Below, piece after piece: positions 24,441 through 35,466 of a DNA stretch of 64,000 nucleotides. Source of the DNA: Dendrocalamus latiflorus (lineage: Eukaryota; Streptophyta; Magnoliopsida; Poales; Poaceae); contig CM029663.1 in NCBI GenBank assembly GCA_017311315.1, positions 22,925,412-22,989,411 on the forward strand, read 5' to 3'. Both the position numbers and the translations under genes were made by a program. A model generated the notes under the pieces. The model ran no database searches. It saw only the letters and a program-made list of their open reading frames with translations, and was not told where the DNA came from. Numbering within the stretch: position 1 is the stretch's first letter; every line of letters begins with the position of its first letter.

Positions 24441-25560
24441 AGCTCCTCTACCATGAACACTCTAAAGCATGGTGTCTATCATCGCACTTAAAACACATCA
24501 GTCTCTGCCCTAGAATAGGGCTCATCACCTGCGGCTCATCACCTGAGAAGCTAAAGGAGGGTGTGGCGTCGAAGAAGAAGACAACCTCTATTGAAAAGGC
24601 CGAGTTGACGAGAGAGGATGTTGGCCTCCTGGAACCTCTTGGGAACAGATCATTGAACAGACCCGTCCCCGCCACCAAAGCTCCTCTTGTAGCCACCACC
24701 AGAACCACCACAAGGAATAGAAGCACTAGAAACCTTACTCTCACTAGTGAGCTCCTTCTCAAACTCCATACCCTTACCTTATTGTCCACAGAGTTGAAGT
24801 CATGCGGACCGGTTGCCCTCAAGACATGGTGATACTCCTGATTAAGTCCCCTATAGAGCATCCTGGCCTTCTTACGGTCATCGCCAGCCACAACTGTCAT
24901 GAAGCAGACTAGGTTATTGAACCTCGCCTCATACTCTACAACAGTTATCTTTCCCTGTACAGAGGTTGAAAGGGAGTGCTCCGTCCTCTTAAAGAAGGAC
25001 TCTGGGTAAAACTTTACCCTGAACTGCTCGATGAAATCCCCCCAAACGATCATCCCTAAGCAAGGGTGTTAATTGACAAAACCCCCTCCCACCAGATGTT
25101 CACCTGACCCTTCAGCTGAAAGGCCATAAAGTGTGTCTTCTGCTAAGAGGACATCTCCAAGGCTCTGAACTACCTCTCCATGTAACAAAACCAATCTGCT
25201 GCTTGGACCAGTGTGCCTACTCCATAAAAAATGTCCAAACGGAGCGGCATCTACTCATGAAGGCTCATCCTAGCCTTTAGTGGAGCTGGTGCAGCACCAG
25301 GGCCATCAATAGGCATGCCACAGAAAGAGGAGCTGCCTGAACCTTATTGACGAAGAGCTTGGACCTCCCTCTGAAGGTCCCACAATAGGGCGGTCGACAT
25401 CGCCTGAGCACCAGTGGTTGGTAGAGCATTTGAAGCAACTTCCTTACCTGCCTCTCCAACGACCTCCTCGGCCAAGGGTGGTGGCACCACCGGATTGTGC
25501 CCACGACCACGACCGTGGTCTCCACCACGTCTATGACCTCTACCTCTCACCATTACTGAT
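24440..25560 (-). pseudogene. Gypsy gag remnant
   Basis: Minus strand 24448-25053 contains WGDFIEQFRVKFYP, GKITVVEYEARFNNLVCFM and RMLYRGLNQEYHHVLRAT, typical of the retrotransposon gag domain. It ends near a zinc knuckle-like CFKCDDRHHALEC. The N-terminal part, rich in Arg/Gly/His (MVRGRGHRRGGDHGRGRGHN), begins at 25553. Frames are broken between the two. Confidence 0.75.
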
Positions 25561-25914
25561 CATCTGGATCAGGAAAAATAACCAACTATTTAGCTCAAGC
25601 ACAACGGTAACGATCATTGCATAATCAATTAAGCAACAACTCAACAGTCATTAATAATTAAACAAGCTAACGGTAGTGCAAATGCAATGCATGATCCAAT
25701 CACATCCTACTATGCACCAGTGTATCAAAATTTAGTTTTAATTTAATTATCTTAAGTTAAATTTCAGCATTAATTTTTCCTAAGTTATGTTATTACTATG
25801 ATTATTAGTTTTGATGAGGATATAACAATCCCTAAATTATTATTTGTCTGTAAATGATATTGTTACGTCATTATACTCCTCGAGTATACCCCTTATCTAT
25901 AAGGGAGAGATTTT

Positions 25915-26520
25915 ACAATGTAGTTATAAGCTCTTCTACGACCACTCTTTAGTTGTAAGCTCTTCTACGATAACTCTTTAATCGTAAGATCTTCTACAAC
26001 AACCACTCTCTAGTTGTAAGCTCTTCTACGACAACTCCTTAGCCGTAAACTCTTTTACGATAACCACTCCTTAGTCGTAAGCTCTTCTACGATAACTCCT
26101 TAGTCATAAACTCTTCTACGGCCCTGTTCTTTACGGCTTTTAAAAGCGGCTTTTGACTTTTGCTACAGTACCTAACTTTCAAACAGAGTATTTTCTCTCG
26201 ACAGGGTCTACAAGTTAATTGTAGTACACGTTAAAAGCCCAACATCTGTATCAACTAAAATCACAAGCGAGTATCTCTCTCTCCGTAATCTCTGTCGCAA
26301 ACAGCTAAAATTCAAAAATTTCAGCCAAAAACCATAAGCCGCAGCCATATCAAACAGGCCCGACAACTCCTTAGTCGTAAGCTCTTCTACGACAACTACT
26401 CCTTGGTCGTAAGTCTTTTCTATGACCATCTCATAATCGTAAGTTCTCCTACGATCATGACATAGTCTTAAGTTATCATGTGACCACCTAGTGGTCGTAG
26501 ATCCTCCTACGACTAAGCTA
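25915..26520. repeat. Minisatellite of about 30-bp units, split by a MITE
   Basis: Repeated GTCGTAAGCTCTTCTACGA followed by NAACTCCTTA occurs about ten times before 26119 and again after 26361, with units that degrade towards 26520. The MITE inserted within one unit. Confidence 0.8.
26120..26361. mobile_element. MITE, GGCCCTGTTC family
   Basis: The left end is GGCCCTGTTCTTTACGGCTT and the right end AAACAGGCCC. The internal segments GAGTATTTTCTCTCGACAGG, TCTACAAGTTAATTGTAGTA and CCGTAATCTCTGTCGCAAAC recur in copies at 38444, 38844, 44143, 47469 and 50176. It is non-coding. The superfamily is not certain because I could not read a clean target duplication. Confidence 0.75.
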
Positions 26521-27106
26521 AACTTCGACTGACCTATCTACGATAACCCATTGCATCATGGGCCTATCTAACGAGGCAGATAGCATGTGTATTTATTCTC
26601 TGAAATAAGTGTGCATAACTTCTCCCTGGTAGAAACCGCTGCACGATGAGTGAGATACCACGTCTCTAATAACTCTCGTCGGACGGTTATCATTTGAAAA
26701 GTGAAGGCATCTCTTGGCAAGGAGAAACGATCACTGCCTTGCAAGCTATATAAAGGTGGATGTTAGGGAGGAGGAGGAGAGGAGGAATCTGGACAAACCC
26801 AAGGGAGAATAGAAGTAGAGCAAGGCTTTTCGCATTACTTTCTCTATTGTATCAGTTCATTGAGCAATAGCTACACAGGAGTAGCATTGTTATTCTCCCA
26901 GGAGAAGGCTCGAACCTGTATAAAAATCCTTGTATATTTTCGCTGCGTGATTGTAGCCATGTCTTCAAGAGTTCCCCCAAAACCCAAATAAATCATACGT
27001 AAGATCGATACTAAAACATCGACAAGTTTCATTGTATTATCAATCCTATGTCAAATTTTAATTGATTAAATAAGGAAATTATTAATTTACTCAGCACATA
27101 TCTAAA

Positions 27107-27125
27107 CCTAGCTATGATACCAACT
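27107..27125 (-). promoter_or_regulatory. Primer-binding site of the gypsy element
   Basis: On the minus strand, TTGGTATCATAGCTAGG directly follows the LTR end. It resembles the initiator tRNA-Met complementary site (TGGTATCAGAGC) used by most plant Ty3/gypsy elements, with one change. Confidence 0.7.
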
Positions 27126-29463
27126 GTAACACTTCAGCTTAACAAAAGCACAAGATGTCACCTACAACTACTATTGCTACTAGTTTTAACCATAAATAAG
27201 CATTACTAGCGCCTAGGTTTCAAGGATAATCATTCAATATAATAATGAACATAAATTTGAGCAACACGGTAAACCCTAAATTGAATCTAATATGAACCAA
27301 TTAATTACCAAGTGAAATCATAAATGTCTAAACTAAGGAACGTATCAAATACCAATAATAAAAATCATAAGGAACTAAGGGAAATCACAAATTTTCCAAT
27401 TATTACAATGGAAGATACTATATTGTTCATAGTCATAAGTGGTGAATTGCTAGGTAGAGTGACAAGCTACAAAGTGCAAAATTATATGTTCTACTTCCAC
27501 CCATGCATATTGCCTTCAACGTCCGCCTAAAAACAACAATAAAGCAAGGTGGGTCTAAGATTCGGCAAGTACAAAGCAGAATAATAAACAATGTATCCAT
27601 CAAATTAACAATTTATAACCATTCATCATTTTTCTTAATTTCAACTACTCATTCTCATCGGTTCCCATACTCATTTCTCTTTTCATGAATGCAATGCAAT
27701 GCACATGTCTTATTTCCACTACTTATACTAGTATAGCTGAGTGTTCACCAGTCAATGAACCACTCTTGTCTTGTCCTTTTTTTATACAAGGTCTCAACTC
27801 CACTCTTATAGAATGCCTACCGAATTAGGTCTTCCCCACTCCCGTGGGGTGCCTATCGAAATAGATCCTTCTCTACCCAGTCCCATGGGTCGCCCACACA
27901 AAGTAGGCTCTAGAGGACTACACAGGTCAACGTGCAATGCAATGCTTATATCTTTCATTCTTCAATTATCGACATTAACCCATTAACATACTCATCATTT
28001 TAACCATATTTATCATCGTCATCATTCTACCATAGACATTATCATTGTAAACATGTGAGCATTATATAAACAAATATAATCATGGGAATCACCATGGCAA
28101 GTATTTATTTAAACATATCATCAGGTTCAAATACCTGAATACCCAAAGGTGACAACACACACGATACTATTTCTCATGTAGTAAATATTCGATCTCAAAA
28201 CAAGTTAGAGCAATATAAGACAACAAATATTTGACAACGCTCCTACATGCTTCTGAAATCCACCACTTCCCCCTTTTTTGGACAGTCTCCCCTGCTGTCC
28301 TAGCACTAAAATTATTAATTATAAATTTCAACTCTCACATCATACTGTAGCAAACCATGTCAGTTCTGGAATATATACAAAATTCTCTACAACTTCCTAG
28401 TTGATCAAATATCCAGATTAAATCTTTTAACCCCTATTTTAACTCAGAAAATAGATCTATCATCTTCTAGACACCAAAATTAATAAGATCATATCTTTTA
28501 ATCAAATGTGCAAATATATATAAAATATGATATTATCAGAAACTACAGGAATTATATACCACCTTCTAGGTATGCTCAAATTTTAATTTTTCCATTAAAC
28601 CTATCAAATTAATATTTCCCACGACTGCATCCTGTAGCAACCCGGTTCTAGATAGCGGTCTTCCAAAATTGATAACTTATGTTCTACTCATTTGAAAATG
28701 ATGTTCTTGGGCTCCTTAGAATTCTTAGGAAATTCATATTGATCAAACCCTCAAATTATTCCATCTACTATTTTTAATCTATAGATTAACACTTGTTGCG
28801 ACAACACAATAATTTTACCAGACAGTAGGCTTACAAAATTTATAACTCAAAATCTATCCATTCGATCAACATGAATAAAAATCCTACAAAAATCTATCAA
28901 AATTCTCTACAACTTTCTAGTAGATAAAATTCTTTAATTATGCATATACATTACCCGCAATAATAGCACAACAATACAACAAATTAAGTCAATCTACTAT
29001 TCATTTTTCCCAACGAACTCTTGCTATCTCCCTCTCTAATCTCTAATTAAATTAACAAAATAGAGAGAGGATATCCTCTCTAATCTCTTTATCCCTTGAT
29101 TTAATTCCCTTCATTTCCCCTGGCTGCAAACTAGAGTTGTGCCACCTACCAGTCACTCAGCAATAGTGCGGTGCACTCGCATGTGATGGAGACATGTTTG
29201 GCGCCTATTGGCTATCAATGCAGGCGACCAAGCTGTGCTGGCAGGCAGCACAGTCGCATAGCAAAGTGGATAGGGTTTTGGGTTTACCTCTCCCCCATGT
29301 CCCCATTTTAACATGGTACAAATTTGACTTGCTCTCCAACTCCCTCGTATGACTCATTCCAAGAAAGCAAACCATATCTAAAATTCCACTCATCCTATTT
29401 TTCGTATCTTCTTTTTACTAATTACACATAAGTCCTCAAGAGGGATATTTTTGGAATATTACA
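27126..29463 (-). repeat. 5' LTR of the gypsy element
   Basis: On the plus strand it runs TGTAACACTTC...GGAATATTACA, about 2.3 kb. It abuts the primer-binding site on the left and copia coding sequence on the right. It resembles the LTR sequence starting at 2267. No gene lies inside, and short frames are chance. Confidence 0.7.
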
Positions 29464-29581
29464 TTAGGTATTTTCTTGGACTTCAAATCAAGCAACTCAA
29501 GAATGGAATATTTGTGCCAAACTAAGTACGTGAAGGACTTAAAAGATTTGGTATGGGGGATGCAAAGCACATCAAGACTCC

Positions 29582-29876
29582 TGTTGTGGGGGTGGCCCAA
29601 CCCCCCGTGACTGGACCTTGCAACTGGCATAATATGCAATAGGCCCGATAGTGTAGAGGAATATACTCATGTAAATATACCAATGTACCCTCATCCTTTG
29701 TAAGTACTAAGGGGTAGAATGGAGATTTCCCATTCTACCCCACTCATGTATATAAACCCCCAGGAGGGGCAGGAGGAAGGGCATCCTCTCATTCTTACCA
29801 ACTCTCCCACAGATCTGGCTCTCCTCTTCCTCTTCTATGAGTCCCCTTCTTTACTGTTTGGCCAGTAACCACAACA
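29582..29876 (+). mobile_element. Solo LTR related to the gag-only element, TSD ACTCC
   Basis: It runs TGTTGTGGGGGTGGCCC...GTAACCACAACA. The exact 5-bp duplication ACTCC lies at 29577-29581 and 29877-29881. Its start and end resemble the LTRs of the element at 50511-54956 (TGTTGTAGGGGTGG...AACCACAACA). It interrupts copia reverse transcriptase codons. A TATA-like ATGTATATAAACCCC is present near 29746. Confidence 0.92.
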
Positions 29877-29938
29877 ACTCCCATGGCTAGCAACGACCAC
29901 CTCGATCTAAATGAGGGAGGTAAGTTGATTGGTTTAAA

Positions 29939-29942
<4 letters not shown>

Positions 29943-29987
<45 letters not shown>
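29943..29987. repeat. (TA)n microsatellite inside copia pol
   Basis: The TA run lies between segments that align to adjacent parts of copia reverse transcriptase, so it grew within old coding sequence. Confidence 0.9.
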
Positions 29988-29990
<3 letters not shown>

Positions 29991-30953
29991 TTATTTTACC
30001 ACATCTAAGTCTGGTATCATGTTAGTGTTTGCATGTGTGCACATTTTTTAGCATCTCCAAAAGAGTACCACTTAGTGGCCGTCAAGAGAATTCTTACATA
30101 TTTAAAGAATTTCTTTAGCATTGGCCTGTGGTATCCTAAAGTTGCTAAATTTGATTTAATTGGATATTCTAATTTTGATTATGCAGGTTGCAAAGTGAAT
30201 AGAAAAGTCACCTCTGGTAGTTGTCAACTACTAGGTAGATGACTAGTTTCATGGTTCTCCAAAAAAACAAAATTTCATTGACATATACACGGCCGAAGCA
30301 GAGTATGTCTTCGTAGGTAGTTGTCGTGCTCAATTATTATGGATGAGGCAGACATTGATAGACTATAAATTGAATTCAAAAGTATGCTTCTTGTGTGTGA
30401 TAATGATAGTATTGTGAAGATAGTAAATAACTCGGTCCAACACTCAAGAACCAAATACATAGACATCCTTCACAATTTTCTAAGAGATCATGTGAGTAAA
30501 GGTGGCATTGTTATTAGCTACATAAGAACTAATGACCAATTAATAGATATCTTCACCAAGCCACTAGATGAAAGCCATTTTCACAAACTGGGGAATGAGT
30601 TAAATATCATAGACTTTTCAAATATTGCTTGAACTCATGCATCATGTTTTGCTCTCATTTAGAGTTTGTGGGTTCCTATTGAAAACTTGTTTTAAATTTC
30701 CTTCAAAAATCTCAAAAAGTTATATTTTATCAAAAAAACTATTTTATGTGGGGCTTTATATTCTTTTAGTTGCATAATGGTCTTGAAAATTACTTATTTG
30801 AGTGTTGGAAATAAGGATCATTTGCACCCCAATACTCTCCCTACTTTCACTGAGAAATCGGTACTACCGCGGTTTTACTGCTGATACTCCCATAGTGGTA
30901 CTACCACTTCTGACAGGTGGTCCTCAAATTGCTTGCTACCAAAGCCTTATCCT

Positions 30954-31436
30954 TAGGGCTATAACAAAGGCTCGAGGCTCACAAACTACTTGATCTCGGC
31001 TTGCTCTAGGCTCGATTCGAGCTTAGCTCAAGCTCCAATGAGCCGAGCTCAAGCTTGAACCCGAGCCCGTAAACTTCAACGAGCCGAGCTCGAATAGCTC
31101 ATGAGTCTCGAGCTTTTTTTACAACACACATACATACTAACTCTTACTGAGCTTACTTGAGCTGAGCTCGAGCTCGAGCTTTTCTATTGTTGAAAATTAG
31201 TGTATGTTGAATTATTTGTTACTGTTATTGAGCTTACTCGAGCCGAGCTCAAGCTCAAGTTTTTCGTGTTGTTGAAAATTAGTGCATATTAAATTATTTT
31301 AACTGCTATCTAGCTTATTCAAGCCGAGCTCCAGGTTCGAACCCCAACTTAGGCTCGCTTGAGCTCGGCTCAAGCTTCTACCGAGCTTGAGCTTGGGAAG
31401 GCAGGCTCGCTCGAGCTCGGCTTGTTTATAGCCTTA
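30954..31436. mobile_element. hAT-type MITE rich in GAGCTCGAGC, TSD CTTATCCT
   Basis: The left end is TAGGGCTATAAC and the right end (reverse complement) TAAGGCTATAAAC. The exact 8-bp duplication CTTATCCT lies at 30946-30953 and 31437-31444. The interior is full of GAGCTCGAGC/GCTCGAGCT palindromes. It is non-coding, and the 8-bp duplication is typical of hAT. Confidence 0.92.
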
Positions 31437-31865
31437 CTTATCCTCTCAGTCACTCTCCAAAATGGTCCAACTGAGCCTTTCTCTCTCGACACCTCAGTTG
31501 CCACCATTTCCTCTCTTCTCTCTCACACTTCTCCTTTTCCCTCCACTCCAAACCAAATCCTCAAGGAAAGTGGAGATTTTGCTCAACTCAAGCCAAGAAT
31601 CAAGCATTGGCAATCCTGCTCCACCATTCCCCTTGGTAAATTCTTTTGAATCCCTCTCTTCTTCCCATCAGGGGTGGAACTGGGCTTAGGGCTAGGTGAA
31701 TTACAACCCGAGGCCTAGAAATGCTATTAGTAGTACCTCTTATAACAACTAGCCCAGTATTTTTGTTTAATACCGTCCCAGCCCGAGGCCTTCGTAAAGC
31801 AGTCCAGCTGGCGACAGGCCGACAGCAGGCCCCTACGCACGCTCCCTCGTCAGGCCCACGTTCAG

Positions 31866-32068
31866 GTGTAAATGGTGTAATTTACACTGTGGAACCTCTG
31901 GATGCATGCAGTCTATTGAGAGAGAAAGCGGTTGAAGGTACTACATCACCATTTGCATTGATTATAAGAGGTGGCTGCCAATTTGATGATAAAGTTAGAA
32001 ATGCTCAGAATGCTGGATTCAAGGCTGTGATAGTATATGATAATGAAGATAGCGGTGTCCTTGTTTGA
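31866..32068 (+). pseudogene. Protease-associated domain fragment (RMR/RING receptor-like)
   Basis: The frame includes NGVIYTVEPLDACSLLREKA and then FALIIRGGCQFDDKVRNAQN, NAGFKAVIVYDNED. This matches the PA domain of plant receptor-homology-region transmembrane RING-H2 (RMR) proteins, which sort cargo to storage vacuoles. Only this exon is present: no signal peptide, transmembrane segment or RING. It sits inside the hAT element. The donor expected after SGVL reads TTTGA, so splicing as in the host gene is doubtful. Confidence 0.8.
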
Positions 32069-32599
32069 AGTAATGTTTCTTGAATCTACCTTATGGTCCT
32101 GACATCATTTTTTATGTTGTACTCATGATCAACACATATAAAAGTGTGTTTCTATGCATTCATTTAAGTATTTGTAATTCATGATGCTTTGATAGCTAGA
32201 CATTAGTGAGGTGAGAGGAGGAAAAAGGATATATATACAAAAAAATCCAATTCTAGATTATTATGTCTGTAACGAAATTTAATTGGTAGGAAACATTAGC
32301 AACCTTATGCTATTTCAAACTATCAATTGTATTTCCCAAATCAAGGTTGTGCTATTTCAAACCATTAATTGCATTTCCCCAATCTGAGCATGTTAGCTGT
32401 TTTCAATTTAGTTAACATGCGACATCATGGTTCTAGGTATCAGAGTTGCTTGTCACTACAGTCTGCAGACATTATTTCTCATTATTCTAGAGTAGATTTT
32501 TCACACGGTTAGCTTGCATTTTCAATTGTATAAACTGCAAAAGCATTAGCTATGATTGTTATATCAGAAGGTGCCATACACCTCACTTCTAACATGTTT

Positions 32600-32830
32600 A
32601 TTGTACTACAAAACTGCAGATACCACAACAACGCATTCCATGCTTGCCGTGCACTTTATATAGCTAACAAGTTCAACTCATCGGCAACGTATCCTGAATC
32701 AAAAATGGCAGTGCAGGCTATTGGTAATTCAGTGCCTAAGTTTCAATCAGGCTTTAGTGATGTGAGGACTGACTTGGTAGCGAGGGTTTCCTTCCAGATC
32801 AACTTTACTTATTGCATCAAGTACATTGTT
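32600..32830 (+). other. Second exon-like frame in the hAT element, unrecognised
   Basis: After a CAG at 32620 the frame reads ACRALYIANKFNSSATYPES, then KMAVQAIGNSVPKFQSG. The composition is protein-like, but I do not recognise the family. It may be from the same or another captured gene. Confidence 0.35.
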
Positions 32831-32990
32831 AGAAGTTTTAAGCATATTTTCTTGACTTGTTTATTGCTGGTACCATTGACAAAATATTACGCTGTTGTGT
32901 GAGTAAAAATTGTCATTACTTCTAGGTTGTTAGCCTTTTAGCATTCAACTTGGGGCGCGGCGAAATCCTGGATCCACCATTGCTTCCCCT

Positions 32991-33895
32991 TATTATTCTC
33001 TTTCAAGTTTCTAGGGTTTGAAGCAAATATGCATGAAAGTCCTATTTTAATTGGGTAAATTTGCTAGAAACTAAGATTTGTAACCTTGTATGTCAATATT
33101 CTGCAATACACTATGCCCAATCTCAATTAATCGCAAAACAACTCAAATCCTTGAAATTGTTCTATGGGCGCAGTACTACCATGCGCAACATTGTGGTACT
33201 ACTACTCCGGTAGTTCCAGCATCGTCATTGTCATGACCCCTTTGGCACTCCTCCCCCTAACTAGTTGGTCCTTTTGGTACTTGATACAAAAGGGGGAGAC
33301 AAGATCAATCAAGTGAAGAAAGAAGAGAAGGAAGAAGTCAAGCTATCCAAGCTATCTATTATATCTAGTATTAGTTTCTATTATCTAAGTTGGCTCTTTT
33401 GTAATGAACCTTTTGTGTAGTTAAGAAGCTTCGGTATTATTGTAATATTTTGGTTATACGCTTCTTCTTGTTAATTATTCTACAATGTTTAATCTTGTTA
33501 ATTATGTTACAATGCTTGGTCATAATGAATTATTGTCTATTTTATCCATTTGTTGTGCATTGATAGCATCTCTTTAAGCTTTAAAATTGTTTTACCATTT
33601 TAATTGCTTGATGCTTCCTCAAATCCAACTAATAGAGGAAAGTCCCCCAAAATTTCCTAAAAATCCACAAGTGTGCAATAAAATCACTTCATGAACCCCT
33701 ATGCACACATTTATGGGAAGTTTTGTCTATTTGTTGAAGACTTTGCTAGCACTTAACTTTTTATCCCCTTTGAACTCATCTCAAGAGTTAAAAGCTATCA
33801 ATTGTCGAAATCTAGAATATGTAACTTGTTCTTGAACTAGATGCATATTCAAAAAAAGTTAATTCACTTAAATTATTTAGGTTTCCATCAATTAC
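32991..33895. other. Copia 3' internal region, no gene
   Basis: It contains an early purine tract (CAAAAGGGGGAGACAAG, about 33287) and a CGGTACTACC-type motif cluster near 33170-33220. This is a typical long 3' region of Maximus/SIRE elements. Confidence 0.6.
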
Positions 33896-33910
33896 CAAAA
33901 AGGGAAAGAT
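33896..33910 (+). promoter_or_regulatory. Polypurine tract of the copia element
   Basis: CAAAAAGGGAAAGAT directly precedes the LTR start TGAAGCATC. It would prime plus-strand synthesis. Confidence 0.65.
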
Positions 33911-35466
33911 TGAAGCATCTAGGCCTCTAAAAATGATTTTAGTAATTAATGATTACTATGCTTAAGGGACTAATATGTTTATTAAGATAATTGAAAGATT
34001 TGGTTCTGGATTTGGAGGATATCATGGAAAAGGCATGCAAGGATAACTAAGGATTAACATGGCTCAAGGCAAATGTATAAAATTGCCTAAGGACCTCTTT
34101 TATAAATTTTACTGGTCTTGGCATATGTTGAATTAAGACTAGATTGGTAGGCTAGATGTCGTACTATTAAGAGAGGTCATGTCTAGTAGCTTGAAGATAA
34201 TATTATACCATATTGATCAATCTTAGTGCATGCATGCATTTAGATTCAATTTATTAACCCTCTCTGAACTTTTCTTGAAAATTGATATGACCATCATTGT
34301 AACCGTGGTGGTACCGCTGCATCGGTACTATCAGGTATTACATGCCAGTACATTTTTCTAGAAAGGTGTTGTTTTGGACTTAACTAAAACGGTACTACCA
34401 CTATTCTTGACCAGTAGTACTGCAACAGTATGACCGCATTGCATGATCGACACTACCGCATTTACAGTATGACCATATTTTAGTTGGTGGTAGCTATTTT
34501 TAGAGAGGTATATTTTTGGGAGATTCTTCCTTTGAAAAATGGTACTGCCGCAGCTTAAGTGAGGTATTACTGCAAAATTGGTATGACCGGGGCATGTGAG
34601 TGTGGTATGACCATTTTTGTATTAACGGCTAGTTTTTGGCATTTAATGAGCAGTAAGTAGCTATTAAATAGTTGGTGTCGTAGTACTGGTCACCTTATGG
34701 CGGTAGTATCACTCTACCTGATTTTTGGGGATTTCATCCCCAATGGTCACTCTGGTTGGTAGAGGCTACAAATACCTCCTTACCAGCAATAAGGGCACTC
34801 TCCTTAGACCCCAAATGAATACTTTTAAGCTCTTGCATCCCTCTCTTTAACTCTAGTGCATTAATTTTATATTTTGATGTTGTTGAGAGTATTCAAATGC
34901 ATTGCATCGTTTGATTGATCCTTGTGGCATTTGAAAAGCTTCAAGCAAGCAACATTGGCTTATTTCTCTTGGTGGTTACCACCACATAGACGGCTTGGAG
35001 GAGTTGGCCCAGTGATCTCTTCAAGAAGGTTGTGGAGAGACCTGACGTGGTTCTGAAGGTTGGAGCTCACCTCCTGGAGCAGGAAAGAGTTACCGTAGTG
35101 AATTGAGGAAAGGCTCAAGTTGAGCAAGGAGCCAGCTTGATTCATTCAAGCTCCCTCGATGTGGATTAGAGAAGACCGGTAAGTCTTCGAGACTACAAGA
35201 AAAGTTCTTGTGTCCATCATGTGGTTTAATTCTCTTTCCCTTTACTTTTCACTTTATATTTCTAGTGATTAATTACTTGACTTGGTTAGCTAGAATTGTA
35301 TCTTGCCTAGACTTAGATTGTTGGTGTCATAGTGAGACTTAGAACTTTTAGTCCTTAAATTGTGCAAGAAAAATTTTAGTTCATACTTGCTTAAAATTCG
35401 TGATTTAGCCAAAAGAATTTAAAAATCTCCTATCCGTCCCCTCTAGTCAGTTATCCTTAATCCTAA
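33911..35466 (+). repeat. 3' LTR of the copia relic
   Basis: It runs from TGAAGCATCTAGGCC to ...GTTATCCTTAATCCTA. The inverted LTR at 36713-38271 shares both ends (TAGGATTAAGGATAACTGAC; CTAGGCATCTAAAAAT). The interior has CGGTACTACC-type motifs and no gene. Confidence 0.78.

Larger units (their letters stand above)
25861..27024 (+). mobile_element. Probable solo LTR nested in the gypsy leader
   Basis: The sequence runs from TGTTACGTCATT to ...AAAACATCGACA. It has a TATA box (CTATATAAAGG, about 26745) followed by transcript-like sequence and an A/T-rich end. It separates the gypsy primer-binding site (27107-27125) from gag. The flanking 5-mers (GATAT / AGTTT) do not match, so the ends are tentative. 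It carries a minisatellite and a MITE. Confidence 0.45.
22620..29463 (-). mobile_element. Decayed Ty3/gypsy (chromovirus-like) retrotransposon, 3' truncated
   Basis: In minus-strand order the element has an LTR (29463-27126), a primer-binding site, gag, a decayed protease region, reverse transcriptase and the start of RNase H, and is lost beyond about 22620. Integrase and the second LTR are missing. Frames are broken many times. A second LTR-type insertion (25861-27024) sits between the primer-binding site and gag. The order and motifs are those of plant Del/Tekay-like gypsy elements. The LTR ends directly at copia pol sequence at 29464, so this element inserted into an older copia element. 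Confidence 0.8.
29464..30632 (+). pseudogene. Copia reverse transcriptase end and RNase H remnant
   Basis: Segments in order are KQLKNGIF, KRFGMGDAKHIKTPMASND (into the solo LTR duplication), LASPKEYHLVAVKRILTYLK, DYAGCKVNRKVTSGSCQLLG, NNSVQHSRTKYIDILHNFLR and DQLIDIFTKPLDESHFHKL. These match RT/RNase H of Maximus/SIRE elements and the pol at 60031-62598. A stop follows LLGR, frames shift near 30270, and a TA microsatellite replaces about ten codons near 29943. Confidence 0.88.
31669..32982. mobile_element. hAT-type element carrying host gene sequence, TSD CTTCCC(A/C)T
   Basis: The left end is CAGGGGTGGAACTGGG and the right end (reverse complement) CAATGGTGGATCCAGG. The flanks are CTTCCCAT (31661-31668) and CTTCCCCT (32983-32990), an 8-bp duplication with one later change. 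It is 1314 bp long. The interior has an exon of a protease-associated-domain protein and a second exon-like frame near 32615-32800, and no transposase. This is the structure of a gene-carrying non-autonomous hAT. Confidence 0.8.
29464..35466 (+). mobile_element. Decayed Ty1/copia (Maximus/SIRE-like) element, 5' truncated
   Basis: Plus-strand reading gives the end of reverse transcriptase (29464-29581, then 29882-30050), RNase H (30047-30632), a long 3' internal region, a polypurine tract and the 3' LTR (33911-35466). Three younger insertions interrupt it: a solo LTR (29582-29876), a hAT MITE (30954-31436) and a hAT element with a host exon (31669-32982). The left side was cut by the gypsy element. 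Multiple stops show it is old. Confidence 0.8.
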
